This document shows, piece after piece, positions 34,831-48,147 of a stretch of 64,000 bases of DNA (positions are counted from its first letter, which is position 1; every line of letters begins with the position of its first letter). The notes below the pieces were generated by a model that saw only the letters and a program-made list of their open reading frames with translations, ran no database searches and was not told the origin of the DNA. This DNA comes from Citrus sinensis (Eukaryota; Streptophyta; Magnoliopsida; Sapindales; Rutaceae), in contig NC_068563.1 of assembly GCF_022201045.2 (NCBI RefSeq), positions 1,364,001-1,428,000 on the forward strand, given 5' to 3'. The translations under genes and the position numbers were made by a program.

Positions 34831-35997
34831 ATTGTTTTGTGAAGGCTAAGGTAAAAGGACAATGACTATACTATTGAAGAAGAATATTGCAGAAACTCAC
34901 CAAGCCAGCAGAATCAGAATAAGGACAAAATTTATGCATTATTAAGCAAAGCAAACTTGGGATTTTTTATTCGAAGCTTAATTAAAAGCTATGTTTAAGA
35001 CTTTGTCGAATGTTGTAGGCTAAGACTTATGAACGTTTGGGGTGAGAATCAATCAAAAGACAGGAAAGTAAAGTAAAAAGAAGACGTTAGTTGATTAGAT
35101 TTCGCACAAGCATGCAATTGGCATTATTCCTTTAGATTAAAGCACGTCTCATCCCAATTTCTATCAATTGTAAAGAATGGTACTATAAGAATTAACTTGT
35201 AAATTTTGGAGACGAAACAAATTGATTAGGTTTCCCATGTCTGAACACTATTTCTTCAATTGATAACAGTGTCTAATAGAACTTCTATTATAGAAGTGTA
35301 AGTAAATTGTCAAGTGTGTTTACTGACTCGAGGAAAGTTTCAAAGATGCAAACACCTTGAACAATTTTTAATATGTGCCTGCCTATAAATTTACCTCTAG
35401 CTAGCTATCTAAAAACTTAAAAGGATGCAAGTTTAGCAAGTTCCAAAATTTTAATTAATTAATAAAAAAATAGGTTAATTAAGTAGAAATAAATACGAGG
35501 AGAGAAAAAGAATAGAAAGCTGAGAGGGAAAGAGAAAATAAGAAAAGGAAAGAGACAATCTCAATTTTATTATTTAATTTGACATGAATCATTTTCTTTT
35601 TTTCTTTTTTTCTTTTTTTTTCCTCCTCTCCTCTCCTTTTTTTTCATTTCTTCAAACTAAAGAAGTAAAGATGTAAAAATTAACGACTCTTTAATCTCCA
35701 TGTTTGACTCCATGTGCCAGATAATGAAGCAGATTTTCTCCAAAAAAAATGATATTACATATCACTAACTATTCTTAGGGACTGTTTGGCCTATTTCGTT
35801 CAACGGTTTGTAATTATATAAAATAACTACAAAATTTGAGGACCTAATTGAAAATGTTTGCATTATATTTCTTAAAAAAATGGAAAATAAAATGTATCAG
35901 GCTATCAGCACAATTTTTTTTTTCTTTTACGATTGGCTGTAAACCCTAAACCTCGAAAACAGAGAAATAATTATTCTCGATTCCACGATCATTTTCG
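34831..35997. other. Intergenic: promoter side of the TIP1-type gene
   Basis: No gene is seen. A pyrimidine-rich run of T and C blocks at about 35591-35650 and AT-rich DNA precede the short leader of the gene starting at 35998. Confidence 0.4.
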
Positions 35998-38900
35998 ATG
36001 GCTTCGTCAGAGATCGAGGTGGTTTCATCAGCAGAAGCGAAACCGAATGAGAACCAAAACGACAACCAAGCTGCCGTAACGGATGTGTTCTCCGCCTCTG
36101 CTTACGGAGACTTCGAGAAACTAAGAAAATTTGTAGAGGAAGACGGCGCTTCCGTCTCTAGACCCGATGGAAACGGCTATTTCGCTCTCCAATGGGCTGC
36201 GCTTAACAACTTCGCCGATATCGCGCAGTATATTATTGATGTAATGCAATTTTTCTCAATTGCTTTAATTGTGCAGCTACTCTGCGTGTGGCATTTTAGT
36301 TATATTTCAAATGCTGCTATTTTCTTTTTATATTTGAGTAATATGAACACCTTTTATCAACAGATCACATAGGAACTCTAATAGAAACTGTGATACAAGT
36401 TATGGTACAACTTGTGGCTACTGGACTAATGCATTATGAATGGTTGAGATTGCATTTAATATGTGTTATTTCTAAGGTGTATTTGTTACACGTGTTGGAT
36501 AAAATCTTAGTTGTTGAAAATTCACTTATCCAATGACTTGAAAGTTGTTTTTATAAATGAGGCACTGTTGATTTGCAGCTTTAAATGTGGTAAGAATTGA
36601 AAAGAAAAGGTCAAAATAGGAAATAGATTAAATAAAACACTTTCTATATGCTTTTGACTAATTTTGCTTGTGGTTGATTGATGAGGTATCTTTAGCATTT
36701 TTGTGTTTTTTTTTTTTCTTTTGGGCTTGAATAGAAAAGTTTATGTTAATACGGGTTTTTATATTTTCTTGAATTGGTTTTCTTGTTTTATATGGAATAT
36801 TTATAAATTCTATTCTGACTGCTGTTGAAGCATGGGGGTGATGTCAATGCAACTGATAACAATGGGCAGACGGCTTTGCACTGGGCAGCTGTTAGGGGTT
36901 CGATTGCTGTGGCGGATGTGCTTGTACAGAATGGAGCTCGAGTCGAGGCAGCTGATGTACATGGGTATCGGGTAAATTTCTCAAGCTTTTGTGGGTAATT
37001 TATTTTTTCTTGTACTGAATTCAAGTTGAGAATCAGACAATATGTGTGTAGTAATGATACTATTTAGAAAAAAAAATTGATATAGAGTATATTTCCGGTA
37101 AGATGTACTTATATGATTTTAATGCAGGCAGTTCATGTTGCCGCTCAATATGGGCAGACAGCTTTCTTAAATCACATTGTTGCAAAGTATCATGCAGATT
37201 ATGATGCATCGGATAATGAAGGGAGGAGCCCTCTTCACTGGTATGTTGATAATCACTGACTTCACAGGTTTTTTTTATTTTCAAGTTCTGTTACAATTAA
37301 CCGGAAAATTAGAAGATCCTTTACTTTAGGATGATTTCTTAGAAGTTCAAGTTGACAGGAAAATTTCTGATTGTCATTAAAATGTAATGAACATTGCTCA
37401 AGTGCCTAACATGTATAGTTGCCTATGTAGAATAGTACACTTGTTATATAAGAAAATTAATTAATGATGCCGTTAAATTTGTTTGAAGTATCTAGTATAC
37501 GGCTGCTTTTGTGCTTGACGTTCTATGAAGTTTTGCATGTTGAATATGTTTTTGAATGTTTGATGTGTTTAACTTTTAAATCTTGGCAAGTGACTGCTAA
37601 AGTGAACCAGCTGTTCATGGTTGTAATTGTTTCAAGTCAATTTTTCCTTTCGCTGGAATCTTCATTTTTGTTCTTTCTCCATTTTGCTTGTGCTTGAAAT
37701 TCTTATCCTTTTCTCTACTCTCTTACACCTTTGACAAGTACAGTAATACCTGATTTCAGTTTCTGTTTCAAACCGTTTGATTCTAGGGCATCTTTGGATG
37801 CTTGAGGTTAATAAATGTTTAACATGTCAGTACTAGCCGAAGATGTTCATGTTGAGTTTTAGTGCTTAAACTATTTTGCTTGCCGTAGGCATCTTTGATC
37901 AGAAAATAGTAAATGCCTGTTAAACATTGTTCTCCTCATGGTGCTATAAACCAGGGCTGCATACAAGGGATTTGCAGATACAATTAGACTACTACTTTTC
38001 AGAGATGCAAGCCAAGGGAGACAAGATAAAGATGGTATGTGGGCTTTGAGTATCCTCTGGCTCTTTTATTTGGCGTGCTTTCCCAACTTATAAATCTTTA
38101 AATTTGATGAAAAAAATCCATGACTGCAGCTGGGTGTGGCAATAGTTTTATCTGACAAAACAAATTAGACTCATGAAGACAATCTTATTACTACAAAAGA
38201 ATAACATTGATGCACGTCCAAAGAGCTAGCTCCTTTATTTTCTATTCATCTTTTCACAACTGTACCAAGCTTATTGGCTGTGATAATCGTTTTGGTAGTG
38301 AAACTGAAGTTTCTAAATGCTTTCAGGGTGTACCCCTTTGCACTGGGCTGCATTAAGAGGAAATGTGGAAGCATGCACTGTCTTAGTACATGCTGGAACA
38401 AAACAAGAATTGACGGCGAAAGATAAAGCTGGGCTTACTCCAACTCAGCTCGCATATGATAAAGGTCATCGGCAAGTCGCCCTTTACCTTGTACGTGATT
38501 CTGTGTTGATGTTTGCCTTAGGTAGTTTACTTTTGTTTGAGTATTTGAAATTAAGTCTTATTTGTTGAATCTGTAGGATTTTAAGCTTATGGAAATCGCT
38601 AGTACTAATTTATCTTTGAGGAGATATTTATTTCTTGAATATGTTTAGAAGTGAGGCTAGTTTTCTTTTGTGTCTAGGGAACTTGTGATTTCATTCAGTT
38701 CTTTGTCTTTTGAAGTGAGATGAAATCACTATTATCGTCAATTTTTATGGAGTCCTTCGTTTTTCTTGTCGATGACTTCCAAAGTTAGATTTGGAGTGGT
38801 TAGATACTTCTTAAGAGAAATAATCATGCAGAAATTGGAAGAATTTCCTCTAATTTGAATTTTGAAAATTGATTATGGAATCTACGTTATGTCATACAAA

Positions 38901-41900
38901 TACAAATTAGGGGTACACCTAGAAACATGGTTTATTGGACTTTCAGATTTGATTTTCTGGCACTTCATATGTTTTGTTGATCAATTGCTGAGTATGTTTG
39001 TTCCTTACTCCCAAATTGGGTATTGGAAAAACGTTAGGTTATTTTCTTTTCATATCATCTATATCTTCGTCATCATTGGAGCTTGGCAACCAGTAACACT
39101 ATACATATTTTGTCGGGTTTCGTTTCAGTCTAATGCACAGCACATGCATCGAAACCACTGGGGTGACAAAATTTGTGGTCGGAAGACAAGTGATATTGGT
39201 TATGCGCCGATTTTGTTTTCTATCATTATCCTTTGCATCATCCTCTTCATCAACTCAGTTGTGGCTGGTAGGAAATCTATAGTGTTTGAATATTTCATGT
39301 TTTTAATTGGTTTATTGGAAATTTGAGATTTTAATCCTGATTGTGTCCTTATCTGTCATTCTAGCTCCCAGGTTGACCAAAGTAACTGCTGTTCTTGGAC
39401 TTTGGTCATGGACTGTTGTTTCTTTAGCTGTTGGTTCACTTATAATGTTCTATAGGTGTTCGAGGTAATTTCTTGCACTGTTGTTAATGTTAAGGTTATA
39501 AAGAAATATTCTTTGTTTTTGGTATTGACTTATATAGTATGTGAAAGAAATGAGGAAATATTACGTGTGCCTTTGTCTGGGATGATACTGTCATCTGATT
39601 ATACAATTGAAACAATTGGAATTATCAAGCACTTCTATTCCAACTTGTGTTTCTTTGGTGGTTTGGGGATCATTAATCTCTTTGACTGAAAGTGACTTGC
39701 AGTCAACGTAATCAGCAGGTTTTGACTATTTTCCTGTGTTTTCCTGACTATGTATAAGCAACCTAAAGTTTGAAAGAGGCAATGTGAGTTGATATTTGTG
39801 CCCTTTTGATCAATGATACTGAAATAGTTGTTTCTTTTCTACTACTGTTATATTGGCATTTGCTTATCTTGAACTTGATGTCATTTGATATATTATCCCT
39901 CCCTGTTTATTTTGATAAATGGTAATAGTTTGCTTCTCAATTATTTCTTATTTCTTAATGTTCAAGTTAAGTTTATGATGAAATCTTTTAATTGCCTGCA
40001 GTAAAGATCCGGGTTATATTAAAAGATCACAAGATATTGATAATCATACAGATTCAGAGGTATGAAATTTTTCTCGTCGAATTGGATTATGTCATATACT
40101 GTTCAACCTCTAATATTAGCAGCAGAAGTTCAGCACTTGTTATTTTAATTTAGGAGTCTTAATTCCATATTTGGGGGAAGAGAGATGGTGGTTTTATGGA
40201 AATTTGGTGTGTCAAAAATTTTTTGGCTTTTTGTTGGAGAGCAATAGCCGTATTTTTGAAGATAAGTTGAAGATTGTGAACTTTTATGGGACAAGGCTAA
40301 CTCTTGGAATTGCGTCTGGCTTCAGATATTTGGTGAATGGAGACCTGAATGTTTTTCATTCAAGAAGGGAAAGTGGTTGTTTGATGATCATGGTGTTTTG
40401 TGGAATCTTTTACTGAGATTTGTATTTGATTTCATATAGTTTCTTCATAGTGGACTGCAATTGATCTGTTGTGATTATTAATTGAACATATCTCTTATTG
40501 AAAAAGAGAGCTTCAAAACCATATAATGGTTGAGTGCTTTCTACACTACTGGGTGAGGGACTGAAATTCAATCGTACAAAAGTTATTTATTAGCACTTCG
40601 ATCCAATAATCTGAGGGTTATTAAAGTCAAATTTCAAAATGTGAATCTGTTATTGCTATCCACTAAGAGCCTGTTTTATCCATTACCATAAAGTAGTTTT
40701 CCACATATTGCTTGTATAGTGCGGCTGATTGTTTGGGGTGGAAGGGCTGCTTATTCCGTTTTGGACTGGGACATTGACATTTGGTGGCCATTAGAGTTGC
40801 TTAATTCGTTAATGATGTATTGTCATTTGCAGGATCCCTTGTTGACTATTGATCTAAACAACTCCCCCATATGGACAGGAAATTGGTCTCAACTCTGCCC
40901 TACTTGCAAGGTTTGCTTGATGACATTTCTCTTTGTAAAGAAGATAACAAATATATTTGTGGTGCATGTTTATTTTGTTTTATTCTCAGATTATTATTAT
41001 TATTATTGTTTTAATTTTCAGATAATTAGACCTGTTCGCTCTAAGCACTGCCCTGCATGTAAATGCTGTGTGGAACAGTTTGATCATCACTGCCCATGGA
41101 TATCTAATTGTGTTGGGAAGGTAAGCGGTTGGCTTGAACTATGCTAGGATGGAATTGAGATTATGGCATTCCTGAAATGACTGAAAAGCTTGATCAATCG
41201 GTTATTACTGACCAAAAGTTCAAGCACACAACAAAACAGCTCACTTTTGGGGTCTGTCTTCACATTTCTTCATTCCATCCAAGTTGACCAAATTTATTAA
41301 TTCTGAATCTATGCTTAAATAGAACTTGAAACACACCTCTTAATGCAATGTACAGCACTTTGAAACCAATTTCTGTAAAGCAGTTGTGATGCCAAGAATG
41401 ATGTTATCCAAGTTATATTATGTTAGTGTTTTACCCATTATAGCCTTTGATCTTGCAAGAATGATGTTAAAATGCGATATTTCCTAACATAGAGTCTTCA
41501 ATATTATACCTGATTTCGAGATCTCTGACATTCTTTGGTTTTGTATCACATCCATACTCTATATTTGTTTCTTTACCAGTTGTTACAAGAATGCTTAGTA
41601 CTTTTCTACATTTTATTTGATGTAATCTCCACTTGGATAATTGACCTGAAGATGTTATGCATGACTTTGCTTCAAGCTTTAACATTTTTCATTTCTTGTT
41701 GCCTCACCTGCATATGTTTTATCTTTAAACGTATTTTTCATGATGCTTCTTGCAGAGGAACAAACGAGATTTCTTTATTTTTCTATGCTTGGGAACTTTG
41801 ACTTCGTACCTTGCTAGCGGCATTGCTATTCATAGTATGTAGATTTATCCATGTTCCCACTATTTAAATTTTCCAAGTACACGTATAGGTGCTTTGTACC

Positions 41901-42619
41901 TAATATTCTATGTTTTACAAGATAAGGGCAATATTTCATTTATGCCAGGAACTTGGACAGCACCGCACTTGCCTGCCGGTGGAACATGGATTCACTATGT
42001 GCTGGTGCATCCTGGTCTTGTTTTGTTTCTAGTTTTAGACACTATTATTTTGATTGCCGGAACAACTTTGACCTCAATACAGGCTTACCAGGTAATTGAC
42101 TGGAGACTACTAGACCTTTGATATTTTGTGGTAATAGTTTTCGAGGGTATATGCTGTTAAGGTGGGTAGATCCGCATGAGGTTATTAGTTCCTTCTTCTT
42201 TTGTTAATGTTCTTGTTTCCAGTCCTATTCAACCAATACCTTTGTGTTATCACTCATATGTTAGTTGATGATCACATACCATACAATATCATTCGAATTT
42301 CCTAATGTACATTTGAAATCACTCTTGCGCTTGTCAAATTTGTTGCACCTATTGTGATAGAAGATAGTTGATGTCCACAATTGATTTGCTTGAGCTTATG
42401 ATTAATGTACTTTTCGTTTTGATATTGCAGATAGCACGGAATATCACAACTAATGAGTTGGCAAATTCTGTTCGGTATGATTATCTTCGTGGTCCAGATG
42501 GCCGGTTTCGTAACCCATATAACCATGGGTGTCAAAAGAATTGTGCAGATTTCTTCATTCATGGTTACACAAATGATGATGAGCTTGCTTGGCCACCATT
42601 ACAGCTGGCTGCAAGATAG
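35998..42619 (+). CDS. PAT24: Ankyrin-repeat DHHC protein S-acyltransferase (TIP1 / PAT24)
   Basis: Thirteen exons join in frame to 541 residues: 35998-36240, 36831-36971, 37128-37240, 37955-38034, 38327-38490, 39129-39267, 39365-39464, 40002-40059, 40833-40910, 41022-41120, 41756-41834, 41949-42091, 42431-42619. The enzyme attaches palmitate to cysteines of membrane proteins at the Golgi. Arabidopsis TIP1 mutants have defective root hairs and cell growth. Residues 30-245 carry about six ankyrin repeats (motifs such as [12 protein letters not shown] and [12 protein letters not shown]). Two membrane helices follow (about 272-330), then the cysteine-rich domain with CPTCK, CPACKCC and the catalytic DHHC at 393-396. 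Two further helices lie at about 410-475, and a soluble tail ends in [11 protein letters not shown]. The membrane layout and CPW after DHHC fit the AKR1/HIP14 group. Confidence 0.95.
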
Positions 42620-43285
42620 GACTATTGACTTTTACACACTGATTATTACTACTAAGCTCGGCTGGTTGCTCTTCTTGGTTGTAGATAATACTCAGGTAAC
42701 CCTTCACACTGGTGGGAATCCCTGTCATCTTTGACCCTAGGCATTCTTGTTGATGATATATATAAACCAACCTTTCGACATTGAAATTGTATCATGTGCT
42801 TATCGGATTGCTGTTTCTGAAAAATGCAATATACATCAATAGAAAAGAAATGAAAGCTTCGAATTTTGATTCTTTTTTTCATGCAAGGAAATGTATTCTG
42901 TAATACCAATGTACAATTTGATTTATAAGTAGTCGATGTTCTGAAGATCAAGAGACAATTCATTGCATCCAAACATCTCAAGCTTCAAGGCTAGTCTATT
43001 TGCAATGAACCACTAGGTTTTAACAAATTCGAGGGCAATATGTGTAAAATACGAAAAGCTTCAACAAATTCATCTAAATACAAAGACTAAGATGCTTACA
43101 GTACCCGAAGTTGATTTACCCTTATTAAGATGCACTCTCCTGTTAACAAATATAAATATAAGAGTTTGATGAGATCTGAACTGCCTTCCCACTAAACAAA
43201 TAAAGGTCCGCTAGGTCATCATAGACTGTTTGAAACTTGATCAGTAAGTACAAGAGGCAGATAGTTCAACAGCAAAATGTCAACT
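42620..43285. other. Convergent 3' ends of PAT24 and L-galactose dehydrogenase
   Basis: The two stop codons face each other 666 bases apart. Both 3' UTRs lie here and could overlap as natural antisense. No other gene is seen. Confidence 0.45.
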
Positions 43286-45105
43286 TTAGTGTATCCCACT
43301 AGGCCATGTTTGATTCTTTACAGGTTTGAGAATTGCTTCAACCTCTGTTAGAGCTTCCTGATCCTTTCCAAAAAGTGCCAGTTCTGATGCAGCAGTGACA
43401 TTCTCCTGAACCTGGTTATAAAAAAGCAATGTTTAACTAACAGGCCAAAAAATAAATTCAATATTCTTTGTTTTGATTGAAGTCTGAAGACATTACGGAG
43501 AAAGCTTGAGAGCAGGAGGAAATGGATCCATAAGACTCAACATGATTAGGAGAGATAATTACTGAAAAAGAATTTTATGTTGGATAGTACAGAAATGAAT
43601 CAATTAAGCAAACCTGTTTAACAGAGTTCATGCCAACCAGCACCGATGAAATATCCTTATTTGACAAGCTGTATTGCATGGCTATCTTTGAAATGTTCTT
43701 GCCCTTCTCTTTACAACGGGCAGCGGCAGCTTTGCATGCAGACTGTCAAAATGAAACAAAGTCTCAACAAAATAAATGACTGATCAGACAGATTTCAAAT
43801 AAGATGCGATCCATTTGAGGGAGAAAGAATACCTTGAGTTCAGGTGAAGCTGGGTGCCATTCTGGGGGACCATTATCTGTAAGAAGCCCCATTGCAAGAG
43901 GGGAAGCACTAATGACGCCTACACCCTTGCTCTTCAAGTAAGGCAGTAAATCCTCCAATGTTGAATCATTAATACTGTAATGGCAGTACGAAAGAATTAC
44001 ATCAACTGCACCAGGTGGCACCCGATCAAGCATGTAGGTAAAAATTTCCAAGGGAAGTCCGGTAATACCAATGAAACGGATTTTCCCTGCTTCCTTCTGC
44101 TTCTGAAGGGCAGGAATGGTCTCATTCACAATCTGTTATCAGAAACAAATAAAAGCAGCCTAAACGTCATGATTACATTCATTTAAAATACGAGAGTGAA
44201 AACAATGTATAAAAAGTAAATAAAAATCGCAAGTAGATAAATATAAATCAGGATTCATAATACTGACCTGGTCAAGAGACCCAAATTCAATGTCATGGCA
44301 CTGCAGTATATCGACGTAATCAAGCTGCAACCTCGCCAAGCTCTCATCAATGCTCCTAGTCACTCTCTCAGCACTAAAATCAAAACCGTCAACATACCGC
44401 CCGCATTTTGTTGACACAATATACTCATTTCTCGGAACGCCCGCAGCTTTCAGTGCCTTACCAAGCATCTTCTCAGACAATGTCCCTCCATAATATCTTC
44501 AAAAATTGAGAAAAAGAATCGAAAATTAGAATTAAAATCGAAAAATTAAGCACAACATTCATATGCAATTTTCTGCCCAAATGAATAGATTAATGTCATT
44601 TCCATCCCAAATGAATATCCCCCATTTCACAATCAAATATATTTCTCATAAAATCTAAATGAAGCAATACAATTTTTAATTCATTTTCTTCCCCTTAATT
44701 ACATAAAAACATCATAAAGATTTCATTTTTAACACATACAGACTACCCATTTTCACATCCAACAACAACTAAGCTAATTCCATGTCATTTTTGTTATTAA
44801 TCTTTTTATTCCTGGATCAACAAATAATGACCGAACTACAAATAAAAAATTAAAAAAATATATATTTCAATGCTACTATTTATCAAAAAATTAATAAAAT
44901 GGGATAACAGAAACAACACGTACGGAGAAGTGTCAAAGAAGTTGATGCCAAGGCGAAATGCTTCGCGGACGGAGGCAACGGCGTCGTTTTCAGAGACGGC
45001 CCCAAAAACGTTGCCGAGCGGCGAGGCGCCGAAGCCGACGCAACTGAGGCGGAGGCCCGTGTTGCCCAATGGTCGGAGCTCTAATTTGCGAAGTGGGAAT
45101 GCCAT
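43286..45105 (-). CDS. L-GalDH: L-galactose dehydrogenase (aldo-keto reductase)
   Basis: Five exons on the minus strand (45105-44924, 44496-44268, 44132-43833, 43742-43614, 43411-43286) join in frame to 321 residues; Arabidopsis L-GalDH has 319. It oxidises L-galactose to L-galactono-1,4-lactone with NAD+, the penultimate step of the Smirnoff-Wheeler ascorbate pathway, in the cytosol. The N-terminus RPLGNTGLRLSCVGFGASPLG opens an aldo-keto reductase barrel. The catalytic tetrad is visible: D58 in NFFDTSP, Y63, K91 in VSTKCGR, and H128 in LQCHD. No transit peptide precedes the barrel. The start is the first ATG, three codons before the conserved LRKLELRPLG. Confidence 0.95.
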
Positions 45106-45399
45106 TTGAATTAAGTTTAGGGCTTCTGAGAGGCGTTTGGGAAGTGGGAAAAATTTTGTGAGAATACAATTTCTTTATTTACTCACTTTTTTTTCCCGGG
45201 AAAAGTTTTTAACAGTTAAAAGAATATTCGAATGGAAGTAGTTTTTTACTGTTCATGTGTGATTGGAAGGAAATTTCTTGTGGGACCCTTTCAGTGGATA
45301 GTGGGTATTATATCCAATTATTCGGTGGATAAAAGATATAATGGTGTTATATTCGAGAGTTTAGGGAATAAGAATAAAAGAATGTGAATGAAATTCGTC

Positions 45400-46168
45400 G
45401 GGAAAAAACTCTTTTTATTTTTAGAGTTTCGTGTAATAATTCATTTTATTTTTATTTTTTAAATAATAGTTTAAAATATTTTTTTGTTAATTTACCGTTA
45501 GTTAAATATCGTTTGTTAGTAATTCATTAAAGGTAAAAAAAGATTTTCCATCAAAGAGAAAATTAGAAAAATAAACAAAAGTTGACATATAATTAAAAAT
45601 AATTTTATCTAATCTCACTAAACAAAAAATAACGAAAAAGATGAAAAACTTATATTTCACGAAATTTTTTTTTACTTCTTTCTATTTTGGCAGCATGAAA
45701 GCCCTATAAACCATATATTTAAGTACAAAAAATATCATAATTTTCTTATTCGTATAAGTATACTCTCTAATTGTAATGTAAAATGGCTTGATTGAGTTGA
45801 AGATAAAAAAGATATTCAGCACATGCAAACACATAAAAATTGGTGGTATTTTTGAGTTTTTAATTACAATTTGTTCCTTATGGCAATTATTCAATGGCTA
45901 TATCAAACTATATCATGATTGATCTCATTTAAGAAAAAGTTAATAAATTTTGCATACTTTGTACTGTTATTTAATTGTGTAAAAAAACTATTTTGATATA
46001 GTTTGTATCATTTTAATAAAAAATCATATTTTGCCCTTAATGAATTACTAATTAACGATTTTACACTAACGGTGAGTTAATGGAAGGATATTTTAGGCTA
46101 TTGTTTGAAAAGTAAGGATGAAATGAGCTATTTTATTAAACCATAAGGATGAAAATGACTTTTTTTCC
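45400..46168. mobile_element. Long terminal-inverted-repeat element, Mutator-like
   Basis: About 135 bases at the left (45401 to about 45535) match the reverse complement of the right end (about 46035-46168). Shared blocks are GGAAAAAA at the tips, then TAATAGTTTAAAATAT versus CAATAGCCTAAAATAT, then ACCGTTAGT, AATCGTT-like and TTAGTAATTCATTAA. Flanking 9-mers AAATTCGTC (45391-45399) and AAATTCATA (46169-46177) agree at 7 of 9 positions. Long inverted repeats with a 9-bp duplication indicate a non-autonomous Mutator-type element. The 500-bp interior is AT-rich and non-coding. Confidence 0.65.
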
Positions 46169-46176
46169 AAATTCAT

Positions 46177-46803
46177 ATTTACTTGGTACAATATAATTTG
46201 AGAATAAGAATAAAATGTGTGGATCCCATATAATTTGGGAATAAGGAATGAGAATCTCATTCCCATGGGGTTGGGAATCTCATGGGAATGGGATTCCCAT
46301 TCCTTGAATTGACATTTGTACTCTCTAATTTTTTCATATTTTCCGCATTACCCTCGTTCAAATCACAAATAATTTTACTATTACATGTCATTATTATTAT
46401 TAAATTTTATTAACTTTATTATTTTAGTTATTATTAATTATTGTTATTATTATTTTTATTAATATTATCATTATTAACATTTGTTATTATTATTTTATTA
46501 ATATTATTTTTATAATAATATTTATACATGTATCTAGTTAATGAAAATTACATTATTTAATACTATGAATATTTTGGTAAATTGATTCTTATTTCCATTC
46601 CTCATTCCCATTTATTTTGCTAAGTAAACATATCAATGTCATTCCAGTACATTCTCATTTCCATTTATTTTTGCTAAGTAAATATTGAAATCTCATTCTC
46701 ATTCATCATTCTCATTCCAATTCACTCCCATTTACAACTCATTCTCATTCCATGAAATAAACGCACTATAATAGATTTGCATTGTTAATTATACCAAGTA
46801 AAT
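46177..46803. mobile_element. Second inverted-repeat element with CATTCTCATTCC-type internal repeats
   Basis: ATTTACTTGGTACAAT (46177-46192) matches the reverse complement of 46788-46803 at 15 of 16 positions. Inside, both ends carry oppositely oriented GGAATGAGAAT / ATTCTCATTCC words, and the right side repeats TTTGCTAAGTAAA twice. The core is an ATT-rich low-complexity run (about 46380-46520). No clear target duplication was found. It abuts the previous element within a few bases. Confidence 0.5.
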
Positions 46804-47316
46804 GCAATTATTGTCTCAATGATTTTGGATTTAATAGTATAATGACTAGTGAATTTATCCTTATTTTTTAGTTTAAATTTTAATTTAAAATGATAGATTT
46901 TGTAAAGATAAAATAAATTTTTAAATAATTAAAAATAAAGAAGAAAAAGATAAGGTTGAGAACAAATCAATTAATTATTATTTTCTTTTCATATTTACAG
47001 TTAGTCATTTTTTTTTTAGAGATAGTCATTATCATCTTAATAAAATAAGAATTCAATTAAAGAATAAGAAAAACATATTAATCCATAAATAAGGTTCTTG
47101 TGCCCCAGCATCAAGTCTGTTGGCAAATCCAACCCGCATCATTTTTTTTTCGTTGTCTTTATATTTTATAATATTTGGAGTATGCAAGTAAATAATCCAT
47201 GCTCATGTCTAGGGGAAATCAAATCTTTTCTAGTATGGATAAAAAAAAATTTACTATTTGATTATTAGATAATTCTCCCATCTGAAATTTACGAACGTTT
47301 GCAATTAAACATGACT

Positions 47317-47318
47317 TA

Positions 47319-47354
<36 letters not shown>

Positions 47355-47366
47355 TGTATGTATATA
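47317..47366. repeat. TA/TATG microsatellite
   Basis: A short TA run is followed by nine perfect TATG units (47325-47360) and a TATA end. It is a likely length-variable marker in non-coding DNA. Confidence 0.9.
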
Positions 47367-47730
47367 ACCACAACTCGGAAGCTCATTTTCCTAATTAACT
47401 AATCCAAGTAACGTTAATAGGCAAGTTGTTGTTTATGATGAAGTACAAAGTAGGCATTATTATAGAGAGTATATAGATTCCAAGAAATTTCCATTATTTT
47501 GGCCTACTTGCTGAATGCAATTTAAGATCATCATTTTGAGGGGCCGGGTTAAGTGTTAGTCCGTCTGTTAGAGTTTCTCTATCAGCCCGAGGGAATCTCT
47601 CAATGCATAGACATGATTACTTTGAATATTAGCACCAGCTTTTTTCACGATAAGAATAATTTGTCTCCTGAACCAAGAAGCACGAACAAAAATTCAAACT
47701 CTGATCGGTGCTGAAGCCACCAACTATATT

Positions 47731-48147
47731 CTATTTTACAAATTTCAGCATCATTCTTAGAGAATCTAGTGTGTTACACCCAAGATTATCCTGTAAGTGA
47801 TTATATGAATAAGAACCAGGAAGCTTCTCAACCATTTCACAGACTACCATAATATAGGGGACACAGCTAATATAATTGCATCCAGCATATTCAGTTCTGG
47901 AATTAATCAACAGTTCAACACGGACTCTCATCTTTTTGTATAGCAATCCATTCCAAGTGTAAAGATAAATCAAGTTTTGTTTCAACACAACTGGAATATA
48001 CAATGTCTTTTGGTAAAGCACAACCCAATAACCCATTGCTTTACAGAACCTTACCTGAAATTTACCGCTATTGATCTCCCTAATCTTGGTTCGTGATCTC
48101 AATTTAGAATAGAGTGACTCTAGCTTACATATAAGCTCATTTATCAC
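47731..48147 (-). CDS. Orphan open frame of 138 codons, doubtful
   Basis: An uninterrupted minus-strand frame from MINELICKLESLY to LRMMLKFVK, with no family I recognise, no clear promoter and ordinary AT-rich composition. A frame this long is expected about once by chance in a window of this size. It could be an exon of a degenerate or non-coding gene. Confidence 0.15.
   Translation of the reverse strand: MINELICKLESLYSKLRSRTKIREINSGKFQVRFCKAMGYWVVLYQKTLYIPVVLKQNLIYLYTWNGLLYKKMRVRVELLINSRTEYAGCNYISCVPYIMVVCEMVEKLPGSYSYNHLQDNLGCNTLDSLRMMLKFVK

Noticed and set aside
38862-39326. Plus-strand frame of 154 codons in the PAT24 gene
   Set aside because: Only 39129-39267 is a real exon; the rest is intron that happens to be open.
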